A stretch of DNA of 64,000 nt from positions 11,470,001-11,534,000 of the forward strand of contig JBHGNT010000003.1 of NCBI GenBank assembly GCA_043228905.1. The letters are read 5' to 3'. This DNA is from Azolla caroliniana. Lineage: Eukaryota > Polypodiophyta. The notes beneath the pieces were generated by a model. It was not told the origin of the DNA, searched no databases, and saw only the letters and a list, made by a program, of their open reading frames with translations. The position numbers and the translations under genes were made by a program. This document shows positions 57,015 to 64,000 of this stretch, piece by piece; the first letter of the stretch is position 1, and every line of letters starts with the position of its first letter.

Positions 57015-60000
57015 ATGTCTTCAAAGAGAATCGAGCGCGAGGACTCCAGGTAGGCCTCTGACACTGTGGACATTTTTGTAAATATGTTTCGTTTCTCAAG
57101 AACTCGATACGCCGTATCGAGTTCATGTATACAATACAAATATTTATACATGAACTCGATACGGCGTATCGAGTTCATAATTTAATTTTGCTTTTTATAC
57201 AGGAACTCGATACGGCGTATCGAGTTCGTGTTTAAAACCTACACTTTAAACACGAACTCGATACGGCGTATCGAGTTCGTGTTTAAAGTGTAGGTTTTAA
57301 ACACGAACTCGATACGCCGTATCGAGTTCCTGTATATAAGAAGGCTTTGAGAGAGAAAAATTGTATTTTTGGGGGTAACAAATAATTTTGGGATGGAAAA
57401 GTTATCAAATTGTCTGGCAAAATCAGTCTTTTTATGTTGGCTTTCCTTACTTTTAAAAAAAAACATGCTCTAATTATAGGTGTTTTATGACCTACTTTAG
57501 CTTAAAATAGTAGAAAATGATCCACAAATTGCCTTTACGATAGCAAATTCTCGTCAATATAGGTTTGGAATCTATATAAGTCATACCTACTATTTAAAAG
57601 AATATATAACCCTTTTTACTTATTACGATATATATTTTCTAGGTTGAATAGCCCTGCCTATAATAGATTTTTGAATATAGGACAATATACAACCTTAATC
57701 TACGTGACTACCTAACTTATGTTTTTGCATATACTTTCTTAAATAGGTCGTTTGAAAACCTGTCGGACCGACCGGTGAAGAAAATAAAGCTTCGCATACA
57801 AGGTTCTCCAATCGAAGCCCAGACCAAGGTAGCTCCTGAGACCATGAAGAGAGGAAAAAAGCTTCTCTTTAACGAAGAGACAAAATCTCAGCCACATAGT
57901 GATGTTAGCCAAAAGAAACTTATCGCCGCTACTGGAGGTGAAGACCTTCCTGACTGAGATCTAACGGACAAGGAATGGTGTATGCAATATGTCAACTCAA
58001 AGAAAAAGGTCATATTGTATACAGCAAAGAAGAAGGGTGAGGGGCAACTTGGAAAGGAAACCCCATTTATGTATGGCCGTATTCTACGATTTGACTACGA
58101 AGATGCAGATTCGGCCAACATACTGGTAATGATAGAGTGCTCCAAGGGGGTACGTAAAGTGTTCCTTTCAGAAGACCTTTTAGTAAAAGAATCTTGTGGG
58201 CCAGAAGTGTTCAAAAAAGCACTTGATAGCTCACAAAACCTTATTGTTACCTTGAGGCCTTATATACAAGGCCATGTAACTCTAAGAGATGAAGTGCCCT
58301 CCCCATTGAAGCCAACAAAAAAGGTTTCCAAAGTCCAGCCAAGACCAGCAAAGAAGAAGACAACGAAAATGTCGGATACGGATTCAACAAGTGAAAACGA
58401 AGAGGAGGATAATAAGGGGACGCCAGGAGCTGAGCTGGCCTCGGGTGTTTTGTCATCCGAGCAGAATAAAATAAGGAGAGAGTTAATGCAACGGAAGCTG
58501 GTCAGGAAAGGGCAAGTATTTAATTTGCCTATAACACACATCCATCAGCCCCCTATTGATGAAAAAGCAGGTCGAAGACCACTTGAGATTAGAGAGCCTC
58601 ACCGCATGCATGTTCAAAATCTCAAGAAAAAAATGAAAATTAATCCTCATGCCACTGTGGTGCCTTTTATTGTTATGGTAGATCCTGAAGAATGTGAAAC
58701 CATTGAAGATTTTGATATTAGAAAACATGATCAATATAATTATTTTGTCATTGGTGGATCGCATTCAGCAGAGGCACGTCGGCAACTTGTGAGAGAACAT
58801 CCAACCACTTTCTTCTTCAAGTATGCCGAGTGCAAAATTTATGTTGGGCTCACAACCGAAGAGGCTAAGCTGTTGGCATGGGACCATAATAATGATAATG
58901 ACTATAGGCAGAAAATGTCGTCCATTGAGCGTATACGATTCTTCCACCACGAGTATTTAGATGTGAAACAAAAGTTTGGTGTGAAGTTACATCCAGGCCT
59001 TCGACGTCAATGTCTGCATGAAGTCGGCATTGTGGTAGATGATAATGTTAGGTCCGATGGTCTTCGAAAGTATGAGTCTTGGTTTCAATTGGCGTTTAGA
59101 GATGGAGAAGTATGGGACCTACAAGATCAAATCTTCTCAATGTGGGAGAATAAGGACGTAAAGGGTCAACGACAAAAGAAATGTAGGGTTGACCCTCAAC
59201 TAGAGTTAAAGTCACAAGCCGCCAAGAAAATTGACTTGACAATTGAAGAAGCGGCAGATGACATGAAGCTGTCTCTATGGAGAGCGATGCAAGGTATTAA
59301 GGACGAGCAGCTTCTTGTGTCGGTTTTGTCAAGGGTTGTGGCGAAAGATTCAAGCCTTGAAGAAATGGTCACTGAGTTCAATAAGTAAGTCCCTCAAATA
59401 CTGAAATTGTAGTCTATCTAGTGTAATTCAAAGTTCTAATCTTGATTTCTAATTTTACAGTCATAAGGTGTACATGAAGATCCAAGAAGTTATGATGAAA
59501 CAACTTGGATGTATAACTTGGGAACAAGTGACCGAGGATTATCCTCTAACGTCTTCGTATAAGGCGTTATCAGAGTATTTTATTGCATTCAAGGATTGGG
59601 TTAGTATTCATGTTTTTTCATTACCCTTTCATCATATGTAGAGCTTGTATAATAATACCTGATGACAAGGCATACGAAATGGAGGAAGATGGCTCCTTTA
59701 AAAAATTTAGCCACAAAAAAGATATTACGAGAGATCTTTACTACAATGTGGTTTGCGGTGATGTCATCGACTTGATCCAGAAGGTGCCAAAGAAGGAATA
59801 TACGCTAATGATTGCGGATATTCCTTACGGATTTCGAATGGCTGGGTCATCATACAACGATGAACCGTTTAGGTTTAAACAATTGGAGAAGATGGTCAAG
59901 GATTTCGCTGAGCTAACGACCGCATCCTTGTGGTGAATAGTTGTCTTTCATAGTATGGACCAAGGGTACTCGGTAGCTCAAGCTTTGAGATCTCGTTGCC

Positions 60001-60844
60001 ATGGCATCGAGAACCTTGCATGGTAAGGATTATTTATAGGTGTCTTTCACTATATTGCATTTCTTAAGGTTGTTGAATCTATTCTTAACTCGATGTATTA
60101 TTTTTTAAAGGATCAAGACCAATGTAAATAGAGGGCCAACTTTTCGGTTCGTTAATGCCATTGAATACATAACGGTTGGCTACTTCGATGAAATTAAGAA
60201 ACAGAGAATCAAAGAGCATTCTAATGAAGTGGGAGGTTCAAATCTGTTGGTATATCCAGCAGTGACACGGAAATTGCGACATGTCACCACGACAGAACGG
60301 GAACTTGTCAACCCATACCAAAAACCTCAACGACTTATGATGCGCTTGATCGAGATGTTTTCTGTTGAAGGAGACTGGATATTAGATCTTGTTTCTGGCA
60401 CAGGTATTCCTCGAACTAGGGTAACGATCTTGAGATAACCAATCCCTTTTTTTCGTTTGACAACTAAATCTTATTGTTACTTACATCACAAGAACTACGT
60501 CTGCATGCGCATTGAAGTTGTTTAGAAATACAGTTGCATTGGAGAAGGACGAGGACCAAGCTATATTTATTAATATGCGGATTAAGGCTTTGTGGGAGTG
60601 CCCAGACCAGGATGAGGAGGTCGGTGCAAAGAACCTCGCCAATACAGAAAGGTTTCAACCTGCTTTGCGAGAGCCTATTCCTCCGTTAGCCGACGAACCG
60701 GGGGAGCTAATAGAGCTTGATGATGAGCTTATAGAAGATATTTCATTGGCTCGGCTAACAGGGGAAACCAATGCACGTATAGCCGAAGACAGTTCTACAC
60801 AAGATGTTGAAGAAAATGACGTTGATGAATTGATTGCTATGTAA
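57015..60844 (+). CDS. ParB-like domain / DNA amino-methyltransferase gene (six exons, damaged)
   Basis: Exon model from splice sites: 57,015-57,049; 57,747-59,384; 59,461-59,599; about 59,669-60,022; 60,111-60,403; 60,493-60,844. Junctions 1, 2 and 4 keep frame; junction 3 is short and uncertain; junction 5 is one nucleotide off. In-frame TGA at 57,955-57,957 and 59,934-59,936. The protein would be about 850 aa: basic N-terminus, ParB-like domain, helical segment, permuted methyltransferase, acidic tail (EDISLARLTGETNARIAED...). Bacterial and phage proteins join the same two domains. The damage suggests this copy is inactive, unless the TGA codons are spliced out or read through. Confidence 0.75.
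57100..57178. repeat. Palindromes 1 and 2 (25 bp each), inverted to one another
   Basis: 57,100-57,124 and 57,152-57,176: GAACTCGATACG, one central base (C in the first, G in the second), then the exact inverse. Their spacer also has inverted ATGTATA/TATACAT ends, so the pair can fold as one stem with a 13-nt loop. Confidence 0.95.
57196..57336. repeat. Perfect 141-bp palindrome containing palindromes 3-5
   Basis: 25-bp palindromes at 57,203-57,227 (centre G), 57,254-57,278 (centre G) and 57,305-57,329 (centre C), separated by two 26-bp spacers that are exact reverse complements of each other. All 70 bases left of 57,266 are complementary to those on the right, out to TATACAG/CTGTATA. No mismatch. 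Confidence 0.95.
57747..59384 (+). CDS. Exon 2: ParB-like domain
   Basis: After the TGA at 57,955 the frame is open for 468 codons from 57,982. Residues (counted from there): 25-70 a possible SH3-like fold (MYGRILRFDYEDADSA); 105-145 basic then acidic linker; 180-300 ParB/sulfiredoxin-like domain with P-L-E-I-R-E-P-H and the signature GGSHSAEARRQL (258-269), then a helical region (SSIERIRFFHHEYLDVKQKF) like ParB's DNA-binding helices. ParB proteins bind palindromic parS sites and use CTP; here the likely role is site recognition. Donor AATAA|GTAAGT. Confidence 0.75.
59669..60844 (+). CDS. Exons 4-6: DPPY-first amino-methyltransferase domain
   Basis: Order of motifs is that of the bacterial N6-adenine/N4-cytosine beta class (PF01555 type): catalytic motif IV DIPYG at 59,817-59,831 (usual D/N-P-P-Y; second position Ile), then a target/middle part (FVNAIEYITVGYF), then motif X (NPYQKPQRLMMRLI) and the S-adenosylmethionine-binding motif I DLVSGTG (60,385-60,403) followed by TTSACALKLFRNTVALEKD. 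TGA at 59,934-59,936 and a 1-nt mismatch at the last splice junction interrupt it. Probable substrate is DNA adenine; cytosine N4 is possible. Confidence 0.75.
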
Positions 60845-61856
60845 TAGACTCTATGAAGAATATGACACTGACGATTTGTTAAGATTTCACATTATTAATA
60901 CAAATTTTGGGTTTTACCTAGTGGATTCTATTCTTTATAATCTTCTATATGTTTCAATTTTATTTTTATATACTTGATTAGTAGATTTATGACATTGGTT
61001 TCACCGCGTGCATAGCTGACTACCAAACTTATGGAGAAACATGAACTAGTTTAAATGGAGGCTGATTTTGGTCCAAGCTAACCTTAACAGAACATGGCCC
61101 TATAATTGTTGCCATGACTGTCCATGTTGTTATTATGGATCTTTGTCTTCTATTGTTAAAACTATTATGTTTCTATTCCATTGCTGCTTAGATTGTGTAG
61201 TGTGTTGATAATGGTTCCAGTTGCGTTATCGTTCGGAGTTTGATCTTGTGTGAATCACCTAAGCAATAGAGTAGACCAATTTTAAATACAGGTATGAAAG
61301 CCTAATAGGTTTGTTATTTCCACGACATTATCCTAAAGTTCACTGCCTTACATTGTGCACAATTATATACACATATGGTTTGATCTCATATGAACAAACT
61401 GAGGAATAGATTAGATCAACTTTAAATACAAGTATTGAATACTTTAATAAGTTAGTTATTCCAATCACTTATCCTAATGTGCACTATCCTACATTTTCCA
61501 CAATTACATACATGCACGTATGGGTCAAAGTATAAATTATATCTCATTTTATTAGTATGGATACAAGTACACCTCATATTTTTGTAAAACTTACCTAATT
61601 AATATAAGTCTTTAAGTTAGTGTTTCCCTTGTCGCATAGTAGTGCCATATTGAGCCATAGTTGAACTTTATTATGCCTACATTAACTTATCAACATGTCT
61701 AAACTCGCATGATTTCTAATGATCTCCACTCGTAGATCTATCATGTATTTTTATATTTGCAAATTCTCATCAAGTTGAGGAACATGTGATACTAGTGCAT
61801 CCAATTTTTGTAGAGAGGGTGTATTTGCTTCGTTTTAAGAAGATTCTACAAGTGGA
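60845..61856. other. 3' non-coding region of the transposon
   Basis: About 1 kb of AT-rich DNA without genes. It contains a 140-bp imperfect tandem duplication: 61,238-61,377 and 61,378-61,517, both starting GTTTGATCT and holding TTTAAATACA and 'acttatcctaa' segments. Confidence 0.65.
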
Positions 61857-61892
61857 ATGCGCAATCCTTCCACTTGTGAACGCGAACGTGTT
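61857..61892 (-). repeat. Right terminal inverted repeat (36 bp)
   Basis: Ends CTTGTGAACGCGAACGTGTT, the inverse of the left end, followed by TATT (61,893-61,896). It can also form a hairpin with ACAAGTGGAA at 61,847-61,856. Confidence 0.9.
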
Positions 61893-61896
61893 TATT

Positions 61897-62366
61897 GTAT
61901 CTTTGTCTGAAGTGACAGAAATAAAGAGGATGTAACAAGGGTATAATGGTTTGTCCCTGGGGCCTATAAAAGGGAGGGGAGAAGGCTAAGAGAGGTATCG
62001 TGTTTTGGGCAAGGACGAGGTGTTGTCGGACTAGGAACTGAGCTCTCTACTCCACTATCTATTGATCATCATTCTTTGCAGGTTTCAGAGTCGGTTGCCT
62101 CTGCTTCGAGGAAAACCGAGCGCTCCTAGCAAAGGCTCCACTATGTGTGTGCATGGGCGTGTGACTGTTTGGGTTAGGTGTGTCGCCGGCTATCCGATTG
62201 TAATATTGCAAGCATTGTAATCGTTATTGTTATTGTAATTGAATCTCCCGTTTTTGTTTATCTATGTTTCTGGGAGTTTCCCTTTTTCCCGCTTGTTCAA
62301 GACGGTATACACATTGGTGGTGTGATTCAGCCGGCACGTGTTGTCGGTTGCAAACAGGTCTAACGG
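61897..62366 (+). repeat. LTR-like remnant
   Basis: TATA box (TATAAAA, 61,975-61,981), a likely transcribed region, and a U5-like end (GTTTCTGGGAGTTTCCC, 62,268-62,284) resembling the copia LTR at 37,820-37,860. No coding sequence or partner copy. The last bases ACGG (62,363-62,366) would be the 4-bp target site of the next element. Confidence 0.45.
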
Positions 62367-63089
62367 TGTCGTAGTGTATTTCGTACACTACGTGAAAAAG
62401 TAAAAATAATATAACCGATTTAATTACATATAAATAAATAAAATAAGAATATCAAGATATTTATCACGTGCATAGGGCAAGATTCAAACCTTGTACCTCC
62501 ATGTAGCCAAACCTCAACTTTACCATTATGCTACCTTATCTTTAGTGTTCTACAAATAGATTTAATAACTATAAGTGCTTTATTTGCGCCTACCTTTATT
62601 AAAAGGTAAATCATGCATTTTTAGAGTGCGTGAATATTTTATAGAAAAATGCAAGCGACTAAAAAGTGACTCATGCACATCTAGCATGAATGAGCACTAT
62701 ATTTAGCAAATAAAAGCAAGGATTAGAAAAGCATCACATGCACATTTAGTGTGCATGAACATATTAGAAAAAGCATGTAGCTATGCTTAGTCTCTCCCAT
62801 CACTATATAAGGATGGGGAGCACATTGTAGTTTTTGTTGATTATTTTTCTATAATGATCAATCAATCTAAAATATTCGTGGGATTCACGAATTTGCTAAA
62901 ATAATTCTCTCTTACTACCTAAATATTGACTAAATATACTAAACTCGTGGGATTCACGAGATTTTTATCTTATAACTCTTTATACCTATTCTTTACTAGC
63001 CTTATTTGTATTTTTCTTTTCTCCTAGTCCAAAACCCCGGTGGTTCCCACCCGACTCACGCAAACGATCCGGAGCCGAAAGGCACGACA
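62367..63089 (+). repeat. 5' LTR of an LTR element running off the right edge (723 bp)
   Basis: TGTCGTAGTGTATTTCG...GGCACGACA; near-identical to the solo LTR at 25,160-25,881 (reverse). TATATAAGG at 62,804-62,812. An antisense tRNA-like module is at about 62,467-62,533. Confidence 0.9.
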
Positions 63090-63110
63090 CAGTTGGTGAA
63101 CCCGACGTGA
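63090..63110 (+). promoter_or_regulatory. Primer binding site
   Basis: CAGTTGGTGAACCCGACGTG directly after the LTR; same core as the gag-only element's site at 18,045-18,074, tying the two families together. Confidence 0.7.
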
Positions 63111-63127
63111 AGGCGGGTGGCAAGGAG

Positions 63128-64000
63128 ATGGAGAATCAACAAGAGGCAATGAGCATAACGATGATGATGATGTTCGAGCGGATGCTACAAGAACAACGAG
63201 TGATGTCGGAGATCACGGGGGCAGTAAAGCGGCTCGTACAACGAAACAAACAATTCAACGGAAACGATGTGTCACGCTATCTATGTGACTACAAGGCGGA
63301 GATGATACGATGTGGGATACCGGAAGGATTGCAAGTGACATCCTTCAATCGGGTGGCCACGGATGAGCTACAAGAGAGAATCCACAAGATACGGCAACAA
63401 AACTCGACATGGGGGTCATTCGAAGAAGCTTTACGAGAGGCATATGATTACAAGAGATCGAAGGGACAAGATTGGCGAGAATTCGACGAATGGGTGGCAT
63501 CGGAGAAGACCCACCGAAGTGCAACACAAGCATTCCTAGAGTTCGAGCATCGTTTTGCTCGACTCTCGGAGCGGGAACAACGGTTGGTGGGGGAGGATAA
63601 AGTCCTAATGTTCGTAAAATCGATCGATCGAAAAGAAAGGATGGACATCGGGATCGAACTCGAAGACGATGAAGGTACGAATGGTCTTACCGAAGATTGG
63701 GCCGAAGTCCAAAGGGTATGCCGGAGACATGATGAGAGGAAGATGAGAATCTTGTCAACGACATGGCCGATGAAGGATGGTCGATTGAAGACAAACGATG
63801 GAGCCGATATGAAGGCCGAAATACAACATGATGGTCCGACGGAAGAGGGTGTAAAACAAGCTACCCTCTTGTCTTGCGAAAGAACAACGACAAAGGATAA
63901 GGCCGATAACCCAAGTGTAGAAGAAGATTTCGGAATACAAGTGTCCGAAACATCGGGTGAAAAAGGGGTAAGCATAATTGATGTTTGCATAATTGATGCA
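63128..64000 (+). CDS. gag: Gag-like protein, open to the window edge (291 codons seen)
   Basis: ATG at 63,128 (MENQQEAMSITMMMMFERML), no stop before 64,000. Residues 40-190 form the Gag-type helical core (YKAEMIRCGIPEGLQVTSFN, EFDEWVASEKTHRSATQAF, RLVGEDKVLMFVKSIDRKER); the rest is charged. It is the intact counterpart of the truncated frame at 17,322-18,029. Whether protease and RT follow lies outside the window. Confidence 0.75.
   Translation, partial: MENQQEAMSITMMMMFERMLQEQRVMSEITGAVKRLVQRNKQFNGNDVSRYLCDYKAEMIRCGIPEGLQVTSFNRVATDELQERIHKIRQQNSTWGSFEEALREAYDYKRSKGQDWREFDEWVASEKTHRSATQAFLEFEHRFARLSEREQRLVGEDKVLMFVKSIDRKERMDIGIELEDDEGTNGLTEDWAEVQRVCRRHDERKMRILSTTWPMKDGRLKTNDGADMKAEIQHDGPTEEGVKQATLLSCERTTTKDKADNPSVEEDFGIQVSETSGEKGVSIIDVCIIDA

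Larger units (their letters stand above)
57050..57746 (+). other. First intron of the ParB-methyltransferase gene, carrying the palindromes
   Basis: Donor AG|GTAGGC (57,050) and acceptor TTAAATAG|GTCG (57,746) join Ser-Arg-Ser in frame. The five palindromes lie in its first 290 bp; the remainder is AT-rich. Confidence 0.6.
53024..61892. mobile_element. DNA transposon with DUF7869-type transposase and ParB/DNA methyltransferase
   Basis: 8,869 bp bounded by 36-bp terminal inverted repeats (35 of 36 match) and TATT. It carries two divergent units: an intact 926-codon DUF7869-like protein (minus) and a split ParB-like/amino-methyltransferase gene (plus), with five palindromes between their start regions. 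No LTR, RT or integrase sequence is inside it. All features sit symmetrically within the repeats, so the genes belong to the element rather than being captured by chance. I do not recognise the family. Confidence 0.85.

Noticed and set aside
57100-57336. CRISPR-like array
   Set aside because: Repeat units are palindromes with near-identical or inverted spacers, in a plant transposon; no cas genes, and spacers are not unique.
53382-60844. Bacterial contamination as the source of the ParB/methyltransferase gene
   Set aside because: The gene has several GT-AG introns, plant-like AT-rich introns, a TATA box, and lies inside a transposon flanked by plant retrotransposons.

Overview
The window is repeat-dominated nuclear DNA of a land plant with a large genome. 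It has split genes with GT-AG introns, nested LTR retrotransposons using initiator-Met-like primer sites, a LINE endonuclease fragment and pieces of mitochondrial DNA. The mitochondrial pieces (atp1, rps11) carry codons expected of unedited RNA in both directions: Ser/Pro codons where Leu/Phe is conserved (C-to-U), and TGA/TAA/TGT where Arg/Gln/Arg is conserved (U-to-C). Editing in both directions is typical of ferns and hornworts, so a fern is my best guess; this is inference. I see no ordinary host gene.

Layout. 1-921: 3' end and LTR of an element inserted in a Ty3/gypsy fragment (922-3,252). 3,253-9,177: mostly unassigned, with a degenerate tandem repeat and a mitochondrial-type tRNA-Gly relic. 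9,182-19,872: a gag-only (non-autonomous) LTR element with 4-bp target duplications, carrying a nested Ty3 chromovirus (11,520-17,200). 20,734-35,552: a minus-strand Ty1/copia element (target duplication AATAG) opened by a Tat-like element whose two ends do not match (24,182-31,295), a second copia piece and other LTRs. 35,558-37,326: mitochondrial-derived DNA. 37,327-43,625: two copia elements. 43,684-50,223: an LTR and a Ty3 chromovirus. 50,224-53,019: copia and LINE fragments. 62,367-64,000: start of an LTR element whose gag runs off the window.

The most interesting object is 53,024-61,892, an 8,869-bp DNA transposon with 36-bp terminal inverted repeats and a probable 4-bp target duplication (TATT). 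It carries two divergent transcription units. The minus-strand one is an intact 926-codon protein with an RNase H-like D/D/D arrangement of the DUF7869 type, probably the transposase, ending in a small SH3/Tudor/BAH-like segment. The plus-strand one is an intron-containing gene joining a ParB-like domain to a bacterial-type (circularly permuted, DPPY-first) amino-methyltransferase. Between them, inside the first intron of the ParB gene, lie five copies of a 25-bp palindrome; three form a perfect 141-bp palindrome. A ParB-fold protein next to reiterated palindromes, in a transposon that also encodes a DNA methyltransferase, suggests an element that binds and marks its own DNA. This combination is not one I recognise from described plant transposons. 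The methyltransferase gene here has two in-frame TGA codons and one imperfect splice junction, so this copy may have lost that function while the transposase ORF remains open.
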